This document shows positions 15,492-23,698 of a DNA stretch of 39,480 nt, piece by piece. The stretch is taken from positions 1-39,480 of the forward strand of contig VGID01000036.1 in the NCBI GenBank assembly GCA_016868035.1, written 5' to 3'. The notes beneath the pieces were generated by a model, which saw nothing but the letters and a program-made list of their open reading frames with translations, did not search any database and had not been told where the DNA came from. This stretch comes from Betaproteobacteria bacterium (GTDB lineage Bacteria > Pseudomonadota > Gammaproteobacteria > Burkholderiales > SG8-41). A program made the translations under genes and the position numbers. Positions within the stretch are counted from its first letter, which is position 1; the number at the start of each line of letters is the position of its first letter.

Positions 15492-16458
15492 ACTGCTCCG
15501 GCTTGATGCCCGCGTCCTTGATGACCTTGCTCCACTTCTGCATCTCGGCTCTCAGAAAGGCCGCGAATTCCTTCGGCGTGCTCCCCACCGGCTCCGCGCC
15601 GTCGAGCTGGAAGCGCTGCGCGACGTCCGGCTCGCGCACGATGCGTGCGACTTCCGCCGAAATCTTGTTGACGATGACCGGCGGGACGCCCGCGGGCGCG
15701 ACCATGCCCTGGAACGCCTCCGCGCGATAACCGGGCAGGGTCTCGCCGATCGTGGGCACGTCGGGCATGCTCGGCTGCCGCCTGACGCTGGTGATCGCGA
15801 CCGCGCGCAGCTTGCCGGCCTTGATGTGCGGCGCGGCCGATATCGTCGTCGTGAAGAGCATGCTGACGCGCCCTCCGAGGACGTCGGTCACAGCGGGCGG
15901 GATGCCCTTGTAGGGCACGTGGATCATGCTGACGCCCGCCAGGCGCTGGAACATCTCGGCCGAAAGATGGGGCGCGGAGCCGGCGCCGGAGCTCGCGAAC
16001 GTCAGCTCGCCCGGCTTGGCCTTCGCCGCCGCAATGAGGTCCTCGACGGATTTCGCCGCGAAGGATGGCGCCACGACGATCACGTTGGGCTGCGAGTTCA
16101 ACTGCGTGACCGGCGTAAAATCCTTGAAAGGGTCGTAGGGCAGCTTGGGATGCAGGCCCGGGTTGATGGCGAACGTCGTCGTGATCATCAGCAGGGTGTA
16201 GCCGTCCGGCGCGGCCTTCGAGGCGATTTCCGTCCCGACGATGGTCGCCGCGCCGGGGCGCGTATCGACCACGATGTTCTGTCCCCATTTCTCGGTGAGC
16301 TTCTGCCCGATCAGCCGCGTGCTGATGTCGAGCCCGCCGCCCGGCGCAAACGGCACGATCACGCGGATCGGCCGGCTGGGATAGTTGGCGGCGTCCTGGG
16401 AAAAGGCAGCCGTGGAGAGCGCCGCCAGTGCAATCGCCGGAATAAGAAGAAGTCTCAT
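15490..16458 (-). CDS. Bug-family (TctC-like) periplasmic solute-binding protein
   Basis: The 322-residue protein has a signal peptide (cleavage near STAAFS) and the complete Bug fold. Motifs in order are RPIRVIVPFAPGGGLDISTR, VDTRPGAATIVGTEIASKAA, DGYTLLM, KLPYDPFKDFTPV, MIHVPYKGIPPAVTDVLGG and VPTIGETLPGYRAEAF. Known: such proteins bind carboxylates or related small ligands for uptake or sensing. It is last in a minus-strand operon, 24 bp after a second Bug gene. Its TGA stop is formed within the first unit of a repeat array. The SD is weak. Confidence 0.94.
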   Translation of the reverse strand: MRLLLIPAIALAALSTAAFSQDAANYPSRPIRVIVPFAPGGGLDISTRLIGQKLTEKWGQNIVVDTRPGAATIVGTEIASKAAPDGYTLLMITTTFAINPGLHPKLPYDPFKDFTPVTQLNSQPNVIVVAPSFAAKSVEDLIAAAKAKPGELTFASSGAGSAPHLSAEMFQRLAGVSMIHVPYKGIPPAVTDVLGGRVSMLFTTTISAAPHIKAGKLRAVAITSVRRQPSMPDVPTIGETLPGYRAEAFQGMVAPAGVPPVIVNKISAEVARIVREPDVAQRFQLDGAEPVGSTPKEFAAFLRAEMQKWSKVIKDAGIKPEQ

Positions 16459-16482
16459 ACCGGGTGTCCGCCGCGGGCGCCG

Positions 16483-17478
16483 TCAATCCGCCCGTATGCC
16501 CACGTCTTTCACCCACTTCGCCCAGGTCCGTACATCGTTTGCGAGCTGCTTGTTCAGGGCCTGGGGAGAGCTGCCCACGTACTCCGCGCCCATCTCGGTG
16601 AGCCGCTTCTGCACGTCCGGCCGCTTGAAGACCTTTACCGCCTCGGCGTTGAGCTTGTTGACGATAGCCGCCGGGGTCCCGGCGGGCACGATCACGCCAT
16701 ACCACTCCCGGATGTCGAGCCCGAGGGGCGGCGGCACGCCGGCTTCCGCCATGGTCGGCGTCTCGGGCAGCGCCGGCATACGGCTTACGCTCGTCACGGC
16801 GAGCGGCCTGATCCGCTTCGCGCTGATGAGAGGCACCGCCGAGGGCATCGAAGTGAAGCCGAAGGTGACCTCGCTGGCTGCGAGTGCCGCCATGGCAGGA
16901 CCCGCCCCCTTGAACGGGACGTGGATCATGTCCGTGCCGGTCAGGCGCTTCAGCACTTCGCCGGAAAGATGATGAAGGGATCCTGGTCCGGAAGACGAAA
17001 ACGTGACCTGGCCGGGCTTTTCCTTGGCCATGCGGATCAAGTCCTGCAACGTTTTCGCCGGCGAGCCCTGGGGCACCACGATGACGTTCGTCACCCACAC
17101 GAGCAGCGAAACGCCCGTGAAATCCCGCACCGCATCGTAGGGAAGCTTCTCGTACGTGCTGGCGCTGATGGTGTACGGTCCGCTCGGCACCATCATGATC
17201 GTATAGCCGTCCGGGGATGCCTTCGCGACCAGCGCCGCCGCAATCGTCCCGCTTGCGCCACCGCGGTTGTCCACCACCACCGGCTGGCCGATCTGCTCGG
17301 GCATGTGCTGCTGCAGGATCCGCGCGAGGATGTCGGTCGCGCCGCCCGGCGGGAACCCGACCACGAGCCGGATCGGGCGTTCCGGGTAATTGGGCACAGA
17401 GCCGCCCTGCGCGTGCGCAGGCTGTGCGGCCACAGCCACGGCGGCGAGCAGTACTGCAAAGACCGTTTCTCCTTTCAT
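16483..17478 (-). CDS. Bug-family (TctC-like) periplasmic solute-binding protein
   Basis: The 331-residue protein has a signal peptide ending in QPAHAQ, followed by RPIRLVVGFPPGGATDILAR, VVVDNRGGASGTIAAALVAK, DGYTIMM, KLPYDAVRDFTGV, MIHVPFKGAGPAMAALAASE and ETPTMAEAGVPPP. The start at 17478 has a clear SD (AAAGGAG); the longer upstream open frame is an overlap of the next gene. It sits 26 bp after the dehydrogenase gene. Two different Bug proteins in one operon suggest more than one ligand, or a receptor pair. Confidence 0.94.
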   Translation of the reverse strand: MKGETVFAVLLAAVAVAAQPAHAQGGSVPNYPERPIRLVVGFPPGGATDILARILQQHMPEQIGQPVVVDNRGGASGTIAAALVAKASPDGYTIMMVPSGPYTISASTYEKLPYDAVRDFTGVSLLVWVTNVIVVPQGSPAKTLQDLIRMAKEKPGQVTFSSSGPGSLHHLSGEVLKRLTGTDMIHVPFKGAGPAMAALAASEVTFGFTSMPSAVPLISAKRIRPLAVTSVSRMPALPETPTMAEAGVPPPLGLDIREWYGVIVPAGTPAAIVNKLNAEAVKVFKRPDVQKRLTEMGAEYVGSSPQALNKQLANDVRTWAKWVKDVGIRAD

Positions 17479-17504
17479 GACTCGCTCCTTTCCGGAAAGA
17501 CGCA

Positions 17505-18617
17505 TTATAAGCCGAGCACCCGTTTCTTCACCGCTTCCGGCGCGCCCTGGAGGTCCATGTCCTTGAGCGACGGCCCGCACCGCCAGGGGTCGACGCCGAG
17601 CAGCGCGCCGAGGATCTCCGCGAAGCCGCGGTGCAGCGGCACCGCGATCCCCGCCTGCTCGGCAAGCTGCACGCACGGCACGATAGCATAGGGCAGGTCC
17701 ACCGATTCCCACTCGCGCCAGATATCCGGCTGGAAGGGCGGGAACGACTTGTAAACGGGATTCTGCATCGCTTCGTAGAAGCTGCCGCTCCTGAACCCGT
17801 AGTACTGCTCGATCGCTTTCGCCATCGGCGTGTGCCCGACGCCATAGGCCTCGCACACGAGCTTGCGCTCGGCGTCGAGCGCGTCACCGAGCACGCCCGC
17901 CGCGGGCACGACGCCATCCTGGTAGAAGGCGAACTTCCTGCCCTCGAGCTTCGCGCGCTCCATGGCGCCGATGTTCGGCAGCACCATCGCCGGATGCACG
18001 ATCAGGTTCAGGTTCTCGAGCCCGGTCTCGAGCACTGACGACGCCGCTCCGAAGTCCGGAAACAGCGGCTTGAGGACCGCGAGCGCTTCGTCCGAACGCG
18101 AAGCCGGCACGGTGGCGATCCGGATGCCCTTGCGCAGCCCCTTCGGCGTCACCACGGTGCCGTCGATCCGCGCGGCATGCGTGGGCGCGGGCGCCTCGGT
18201 CACGATCACGTCTTCGCGGCCCGCCTTGCGCAGGGGGGGCGTCAGGCGCGCGGCCGGCCAGTAACCGTGGCTCTGGACGTGCACCACTGCGCCGCGCGCG
18301 AGCTCGGGGATCATCGCGGAGAATTTCTGCTCGAGCTGATGCATGTCCACTTCGATCAGCACTGCCCCGGCGTCCTCGAGCGCCTCGCGGGTGGTGTCGC
18401 ACACCTTGCCGAGCCTGGCGAAGCCGGTCTTCTTCGAGACGAGGTGCCTCGCCTCGCCCTCGACGGTGAACCCTCCCGCCTTGCGCACTGCCGGGAGCTG
18501 ATCCTTCTGCTCCGGGAACACCGTGAAGCGCACTTCGTGGCCCGACAGAGCGAGGTCCGACGCGCACACGGCGCCGATCGCGCGCGCGGTATTGCCGATG
18601 ACTGCGACTCTCGACAT
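17505..18617 (-). CDS. NAD/NADP octopine/nopaline dehydrogenase-family protein
   Basis: The protein has about 370 residues. It begins MSRVAVIGNTARAIGAVCAS, a Rossmann strand-loop-helix with a slightly atypical glycine loop. The C-terminal half has the helical signature of this family (LENLNLIVHPAMVLPNIGAM, then YGVGHTPMAKAIEQYYGF). Known: relatives oxidise or form N-(carboxyalkyl)-amino acids or other 2-hydroxy/imino acids. The actual substrate is unknown. A GTG at 18626 overlaps the preceding stop (GTGA) and could be the start instead; I prefer the ATG at 18617 preceded by GAGG. Transcription is with the amidohydrolase and two Bug genes. Confidence 0.85.
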   Translation of the reverse strand: MSRVAVIGNTARAIGAVCASDLALSGHEVRFTVFPEQKDQLPAVRKAGGFTVEGEARHLVSKKTGFARLGKVCDTTREALEDAGAVLIEVDMHQLEQKFSAMIPELARGAVVHVQSHGYWPAARLTPPLRKAGREDVIVTEAPAPTHAARIDGTVVTPKGLRKGIRIATVPASRSDEALAVLKPLFPDFGAASSVLETGLENLNLIVHPAMVLPNIGAMERAKLEGRKFAFYQDGVVPAAGVLGDALDAERKLVCEAYGVGHTPMAKAIEQYYGFRSGSFYEAMQNPVYKSFPPFQPDIWREWESVDLPYAIVPCVQLAEQAGIAVPLHRGFAEILGALLGVDPWRCGPSLKDMDLQGAPEAVKKRVLGL

Positions 18618-18622
18618 GAACC

Positions 18623-19471
18623 TCACCCGTACCGCTTTGCGGGACTCCAGCCGTAGGCCTTCGCGCAGGCGCCGCCCATCAGCATCGCGCGCTCGCTGTC
18701 GCTGAGGCGCTCGGTCTCGAGGAAGGGCTTCACCGCCTGCTCATAGTTGACGACCGCGAAGGCGCGCGTCCAGTCGGTACCCCACAGGCAGCGCTCGAAG
18801 CCCCATGCGTCGAACAGGCGCGCGAGCGGGTCCCAGATGTCCGGGAAGGGATACGGCTCCTTTGAAAGCGTGCAGGCGCCGCTCACCTTGATCACCGCGT
18901 TCTTGTGCCTGGCGAGATCCAGCACTTTCGGCAGCTCCGCCCAGGGCTCGGGCGGCGCGGGCAGCGTGCGCGGCTGCAGGATCCCCAGGTGATCGATGAT
19001 GAACCGCGTGTCGGGATGGCGGTCGATCAGCGCCGTGCCCCGCTCCAGGTTGCCCCAGCACAGGATGTTGACCGGAAAGTCGTGCCGGACCGCTTCGCGC
19101 AGGACCCGGTCGAGGCCGGCGTCGCTCGGATTGCGTCCGGGCTCCCTCGTCACGATGACCCGGATGCCCACCGCGCCGGGCTGTTTCTTCCACTCGGCGA
19201 TGTGCTCGGCCACCGCGGGATCGTCCGGGTTCACGGGCTTGACGAGGGCGAACCGGCCGGGGTGCTTGCGCTGCACCTCCACCGCATAGCTCGCGTCGTA
19301 GCCGTAGAGAGAGAACGCGGAGATGAAGATCGCGCCGTCGATCCCGAGCTTGCCCATCGCCGCCACGGTCTCGTCGCCCGTGGCGCTCGGAGGCCTGTTG
19401 GGCACATTGAGCCACGGCCGCTTCGGCGTGTTCGCCTCGTAGGCGTGGACCTGCGAATCGATGATCAGCAT
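18623..19471 (-). CDS. amidohydrolase-2 family metal-dependent hydrolase
   Basis: The 282-residue protein has a TIM-barrel fold of the dicarboxylate lactonase / decarboxylase type. It begins MLIIDSQVHAYEANTPKRPW, where the usual metal-binding HxH is replaced by QVHA (one histidine). Later motifs are GAVGIRVIVT, RFIIDHLGI, NAVIKVSGACTLSK and CLWGTDWTR, the last carrying the catalytic aspartate. Known: relatives open lactones or hydrolyse aromatic ring-cleavage products. It is first in the operon with the dehydrogenase and two Bug proteins. No SD is seen; the start follows the pyrimidine arm of a paired array. Confidence 0.85.
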   Translation of the reverse strand: MLIIDSQVHAYEANTPKRPWLNVPNRPPSATGDETVAAMGKLGIDGAIFISAFSLYGYDASYAVEVQRKHPGRFALVKPVNPDDPAVAEHIAEWKKQPGAVGIRVIVTREPGRNPSDAGLDRVLREAVRHDFPVNILCWGNLERGTALIDRHPDTRFIIDHLGILQPRTLPAPPEPWAELPKVLDLARHKNAVIKVSGACTLSKEPYPFPDIWDPLARLFDAWGFERCLWGTDWTRAFAVVNYEQAVKPFLETERLSDSERAMLMGGACAKAYGWSPAKRYG

Positions 19472-19481
19472 TGCTAATGCT

Positions 19482-19590
19482 CTAATGGACAGGATTAACA
19501 GGATTCACAGGATTGGATCAAAAATCCAAGACCGCATCGGGTCCGGTTTCGCTTGAATCCTGTTAATCCTGTAAATCCTGTCCATTCAGC
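19482..19590. repeat. paired 9-bp array (ACAGGATTA / TAATCCTGT)
   Basis: In transcript orientation, the arm at 19553-19590 reads GAATGGACAGGATTTACAGG and onward, starting at the TGA of the MFS remnant. The arm at 19482-19520 reads CCAATCCTGTGAATCCTGTT and onward, ending before the amidohydrolase ATG. The arms match over about 30 bp with few mismatches, predicting a strong hairpin with a loop of roughly 35 nt. The unit is 9 bp, not 7. I believe similar ACAGGATT strings occur in other genomes but cannot verify that here. Confidence 0.9.
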
Positions 19591-20840
19591 TTGGCTTGGG
19601 CGCCAGGACGAGATTCTTCAACGCCGCGGCGCGCACCAGCGACAGCCACACGTAGGCGAGCACGATCGCCGCGCCTCCCGCGAGCGCGAGCCGCGGGCCC
19701 ACCCACTCGCCCGCGGTATTCAACAGGAAGCCGCTGAAGAACATCAGGCTCCAGACCAGCGCGAACACGCTCATCACCCGCCCGCGGTACCGGTCCTCGA
19801 CCAGGGTCTGCAGCACCACCTGCACGCAGGCCACGAAGTAGCCGTGGCCCAGGCCGGCGACGAGGATCGCGCAGAAGGAAACCCAGTACCAGTCGCTGAA
19901 GGCGAGGCCGATCAGCGCCACGTTATAGGCGGTGAGCGCGCCCACCATCAGGTTCCGCGGCGACAGGCGCGCCTGCAGCCAGCCATAGGAAGAAAAGCCG
20001 GCCAGGGAGCCGATGCCGGCGGCGGAGGCGAGAATGCCGAGACCCCTTGAGTCGACCTGCAGGACATCCTTGGCGAATACCGGAAGCATGTGGATGAAGC
20101 CCATCGCCAGGGTCGCATTGAGCAGCGCCGCGGCGATCGCCTTGGCGAATGCCTCGTTGGCGCGTATGTAGCGCACGCTCTCCGTAAAGTTGCTGAGCAG
20201 GCTACCATGCGGACCCGCAACGCTGTGCGCGGGGCGGACCAGGAACAGCACCGCGATCATCGTGCTGACCGCCGCCGCGCACACGAGAAAAGTGGCCGGA
20301 GCGCCGGCCGCCGCGATGAGAAAACCCGCGATCGAGGGGGCGATCACGCGGCTGCTGCCGAATGCCATGGAGATCAGCGGCACCGCGGAGCGCAACAGCG
20401 GGCGGGGCAGCAGGCGCGGGAAGAACGACGAGCGCGCGGGCTCGTCGATGGCGGCCGACAATCCCCACAGAAATGCTCCGAGCGCGAGGTGCCACAACTG
20501 CGCCACGCCGAGCAGCGTCGCCGCGCCCACCATGATCATGGCGAGCGCGGCATTGGATCTGCGCGACGCCGATGAGCCGGCGCGCATCGATGCGATCAGC
20601 CAGAACGCCGCCCAGCAGCGTCAGGGTGAACTGGGGCACGAAACCGCAAAGAAAGATGAAGCCCAGCTGCGCCTGCGATCCCGTGATCTCGAAGGTGAGC
20701 CAGCCCAGCGTAAAGGCAAACATGTGCTGGCCGACGACCTGCGCGACCAGGGCCAGCCAGTAGAGGCGAAAGTCGCGCGCCTTCAGCGCGAGAAGGGGGT
20801 TGGCTTTGTCTTCCACGAAGGATGCGGTTCGTGTTGTCAC
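19586..20840 (-). pseudogene. MFS transporter (enterobactin-exporter-like) broken by a frameshift
   Basis: Two overlapping minus-strand frames together give one major-facilitator protein of about 417 residues. The first frame (GTG at 20840) covers TLGWLTFEITGSQAQLGFIF, then VLADRIDARRLIGVAQI. The second continues NAALAMIMVGAATLLGVAQL and carries ten further helices to the stop at 19586. The switch needs one extra base removed near 20553-20557 (CAGATCCAATGCC). The DRxxRR loop between helices 2 and 3 identifies the superfamily. It could be a true pseudogene or an assembly error; the rest of the frame looks well conserved. Confidence 0.82.
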
Positions 20841-21046
20841 TCCAAGCTTACCGCACGGCGGCCTGCAAGAACGAATTGAGCGATTCAGGTACCAGACCGC
20901 CGGCTGTGCGCGTCACCGGCGGTCGTCTCCCGCAAGCGGGGCCCGTGCTCAACACTGTGCCCGGCAGGTACAATTCGCGTCAATTCCAATGGATGAACCG
21001 TGGCCCGGTGCCGTAATTCTGCCGCCATGATCGCGCGGAGCCCGCG

Positions 21047-21967
21047 TTGAGCCAGGCCGACGCCAGGCGCGGATGGATCGTCGCGGGCGTGCTGCTCGCG
21101 GTGGCGGGCACGATATTCTTCTCCGCCCGCCCCATCTTCATCAAGCTCGCCTACGCCTACGTCACCGACCCCGTCACGCTGCTCGCGCTGCGCATGATCT
21201 TCGCGGTCCCGTTCTTCTTCGTGGCGGCGCTGTGGGCGCGTGGGCGCGAAGCGCACCGGCCGCTCTCGCGCCGGGAGCTCGCCGCCGTGATCGGGCTGGG
21301 GCTGCTCAGCTACTATGCGGCGAGCTTTCTCGACTTCCTGGGCCTGCAGTACATCTCCGCCGGGCTCGGGCGGCTGCTGCAATTCCTCTACCCGACGATC
21401 GTGGTGGTGCTCTCGGCGCTGTTTCTCGGCAAGCGCGCCACGGCGCGCGATCTCCTCGCGCTCGGGCTCAGCTACGCCGGGCTGGTGCTGGTCTTCTGGC
21501 ATGCGATCGGCGGCGAGCAGGTGAATTTCTGGCTCGGCGCGGGGCTCGTGTTCGGCGGCGCCGTCTGCTACGCGGTCTATCTGGTCGCGGGCGCCGAGGT
21601 GGTCGGCCGCGTGGGATCGGTGCGCTTTACCGCCTACGCGATGGCGGCGGCGAGCGTGGCGTGTATCGTGCAGTTCTTCCTGCTGCGCCCGCTCTCGGCG
21701 CTGGATCTGCCGGCACCGGTGTACGGCTACGCGCTTGCGATGGCGCTGGTGAGCACGGTGATCCCCTCGTTTCTGATCGCGGAGGCCCTGCGGAGGATTG
21801 GCGCGAACACGGTGTCCATCATCGGCGCGCTCGGGCCGGTCACCGCCATCGCGCTCGGGTACCTGGGGCTCGACGAGATCATGACGCCGTTGCAGATCGC
21901 CGGTACGGTTTTGGTGCTGGTCGGGGTGGTGGTGATCAGCCTGAAGCCGCGCGCGGCAACGGCATGA
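21047..21967 (+). CDS. EamA/DMT-family transporter
   Basis: The 306-residue inner-membrane protein has ten predicted helices in two EamA repeats. The first contains FSARPIFIKLAYAYVTDPVT and ends LGLSYAGLVLVFW. The second ends NTVSIIGALGPVTAIALGYL then QIAGTVLVLVGVVVISL, the classic C-terminal helices. The start appears to be TTG (21047-21049), with GGAG six bases upstream and no better codon nearby. A possible -10 (TACAAT, 20969-20974) precedes it. The substrate is unknown; the family exports metabolites or amino acids. Its C-terminal coding sequence recurs as a fragment at 31110-31428. Confidence 0.9.
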   Translation: MSQADARRGWIVAGVLLAVAGTIFFSARPIFIKLAYAYVTDPVTLLALRMIFAVPFFFVAALWARGREAHRPLSRRELAAVIGLGLLSYYAASFLDFLGLQYISAGLGRLLQFLYPTIVVVLSALFLGKRATARDLLALGLSYAGLVLVFWHAIGGEQVNFWLGAGLVFGGAVCYAVYLVAGAEVVGRVGSVRFTAYAMAAASVACIVQFFLLRPLSALDLPAPVYGYALAMALVSTVIPSFLIAEALRRIGANTVSIIGALGPVTAIALGYLGLDEIMTPLQIAGTVLVLVGVVVISLKPRAATA

Positions 21968-21976
21968 CTGCGCCGG

Positions 21977-22035
21977 CTGAGGGACGAGGGATGACGTCAA
22001 GCCCTCTCTCGCCTTCTGCCTTCCGCCTTAATCGG
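21977..22035. repeat. short paired heptad array after the EamA gene
   Basis: Plus strand: CTGAGGGACGAGGGATGACG (21977-21996) is the purine arm nine bases after the EamA stop. TCTCGCCTTCTGCCTTCCGC then CTTAATC (22007-22035) is the pyrimidine arm with a 7-bp step (CGCCTTC, TGCCTTC, CGCCTTA). The same polarity relative to transcription holds here on the plus strand. Confidence 0.65.
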
Positions 22036-22077
22036 ATTAGAATGGTATCCGCCGCATACGCACCGTAATGCTCGCAG

Positions 22078-22218
22078 ATGGGAAAACTGACGACCCGCGT
22101 GCTCGACACCGTCGCCGGCAAGCCCGCCGCGGGCGTGGCCGTCGAGCTCTACCGGTGCAACGCGGCGCGCAATCTGCTGGTCTCGCGCCGGAGCGATTCC
22201 ACCTGCCGCGGGAGCTGA
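22078..22218 (+). pseudogene. hiuH: collapsed remnant of 5-hydroxyisourate hydrolase (HIUase)
   Basis: A 46-codon frame begins MGKLTTRVLDTVAGKPAAGV and AVELYR, the N-terminus of transthyretin-like HIUases. It ends STCRGS then TGA, which matches the family C-terminus STYRGS with Tyr changed to Cys. Intact HIUases have about 115 residues, so some 65-70 central residues are missing, including the HYHVPLL histidines. Both ends are kept and the frame is intact, which indicates internal deletion. It lies one base before the xdhA GTG and upstream of puuD, whose product it would hydrolyse. The product is very unlikely to be active. Confidence 0.78.
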
Positions 22219-22219
22219 G

Positions 22220-23698
22220 GTGAGCGGCGCCTGCGACTCCATCCGTTTCGTGCTGGACGGTCGCGTCGTCGAGGCGCGCGACGCCGCGCCCACGACGACG
22301 CTGCTGCAGTACCTGCGGGAGACGCTGGGACGCACCGGTACCAAGGAAGGATGCGCCGAGGGCGATTGCGGCGCGTGCACGGTGATCCTGGGCGAACTCG
22401 ACGGCGAGCGCATCGCCTACCGCCCCGTCAACTCGTGCATACGATTTCTCCCCACGGTGGACGGCAAGTCCGTCATCACCGTCGAAAGCCTCCGCGGCCC
22501 GGACGGCTCGTTGCACCCGGTGCAGCGCGCCATGTTGGACTACCACGCGTCGCAGTGCGGCTTCTGCACGCCGGGCTTCGTGATGTCGCTTTTCGGCCTC
22601 TATCTGGACGCGCCACGCCCCCGCCGCGCGGAGGTGATCGGCGCGCTCTCAGGCAACCTGTGCCGGTGCACGGGCTACCGCCCTATCATCGACGCCGGCT
22701 GCTGCATGGCCGATTACCCGGAGCCCCTCGCCTGGAGCCGGCGCGATGCGCAAAGCGGCGAACGTCGGGCGCTGCTTGACTCGCTCAGGCGCGGCGCTGC
22801 CCTCGCGCTGGCGACGGAGCCCGGCTATCACGCGCCCATGTCGCTCGACGAGCTTGCGCGGCTCTACGAGGCGGCGCCCCATTCGCTGCTCCTCGCAGGC
22901 GGCACCGACGTGGGGCTGTGGGTAACGAAGCAGCTGCGCGAGCTGCCCCCGCTAATCTACCTCGGCGAGGTCGCGGAGCTGAAGCGCGTGCGTGAAGCGG
23001 ATGGCATTATCGGGATCGGCGCCGCGGTCGCGCTGACGGACGCGTTCGCGGCCATCGTGGCGCGCTACCCGATGCTCGCGGAGCTGGCCGAGCGTTTCGG
23101 CTCACCGCCCATCCGCAACTCGGGAACCCTGTGCGGCAATCTGGCCAACGGCTCTCCCATCGGCGACGTGATGCCGGTGCTGATCGCGCTCGGCGCGAGC
23201 GTACTGCTGCGGCGCGGCGGAGCGACCCGCGAGATGGCGCTCGACGAGTTCTACGCCGGTTACCGGAAGACCGCGCTGGCGCCCGGCGAGCTCGTGGCCG
23301 AGGCGCGAATTCCCGTGCCGCGGCCCGGGCGGCTCGTCGCGAGCTACAAGGTCGGCAAGCGTTTTGACCAGGACATCTCGGCAGTATGCGGGGGATATGC
23401 CATCGAGTTGCGCGGCGGAACCATCGCTTCGGCGCGCATCGCCTACGGAGGAATGGCAGCGGTCCCGCAGCGCGCGCGCCGGACGGAAGCCGCGCTGGCC
23501 GGGCGGCCCTGGTCCGAAGCGACGATGGCTTCGGCGGCGGAAGCCCTCGCGCTCGATTTCCGCCCGATCACCGACATGCGCGCGGGCAACGGCTATCGCC
23601 TGCAGGTGGCGGGAAACCTCCTGCGGCGCTTCTATCTCGAGCACCGCGATCCGGAAGCGCCGTCGCGCATCGGCGTCTTCGCCCGGACGGCCGCATGA
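22220..23698 (+). CDS. xdhA: xanthine dehydrogenase small subunit XdhA (2Fe-2S and FAD)
   Basis: The protein has 492 residues. The N-terminal ferredoxin domain carries GCAEGDCGACTV, and the second 2Fe-2S domain carries CGFCTPGFVM and GNLCRCTGYRPI. An FAD-binding domain follows (LLLAGGTDVGLWVTK, then IRNSGTLCGNLANGSPIGDV), and then the CO-dehydrogenase-flavoprotein C-terminal domain. Known: it passes electrons from the Mo site in XdhB to NAD. The start is GTG at 22220 with GGAG five bases upstream, next to the hiuH remnant stop. The stop overlaps the xdhB ATG (ATGA). Confidence 0.95.
   Translation: MSGACDSIRFVLDGRVVEARDAAPTTTLLQYLRETLGRTGTKEGCAEGDCGACTVILGELDGERIAYRPVNSCIRFLPTVDGKSVITVESLRGPDGSLHPVQRAMLDYHASQCGFCTPGFVMSLFGLYLDAPRPRRAEVIGALSGNLCRCTGYRPIIDAGCCMADYPEPLAWSRRDAQSGERRALLDSLRRGAALALATEPGYHAPMSLDELARLYEAAPHSLLLAGGTDVGLWVTKQLRELPPLIYLGEVAELKRVREADGIIGIGAAVALTDAFAAIVARYPMLAELAERFGSPPIRNSGTLCGNLANGSPIGDVMPVLIALGASVLLRRGGATREMALDEFYAGYRKTALAPGELVAEARIPVPRPGRLVASYKVGKRFDQDISAVCGGYAIELRGGTIASARIAYGGMAAVPQRARRTEAALAGRPWSEATMASAAEALALDFRPITDMRAGNGYRLQVAGNLLRRFYLEHRDPEAPSRIGVFARTAA

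Noticed and set aside
16483-17856. 457-residue frame for the second Bug protein
   Set aside because: The first 126 residues are a shadow of the dehydrogenase gene; the ATG at 17478 has a strong SD and begins the signal peptide.
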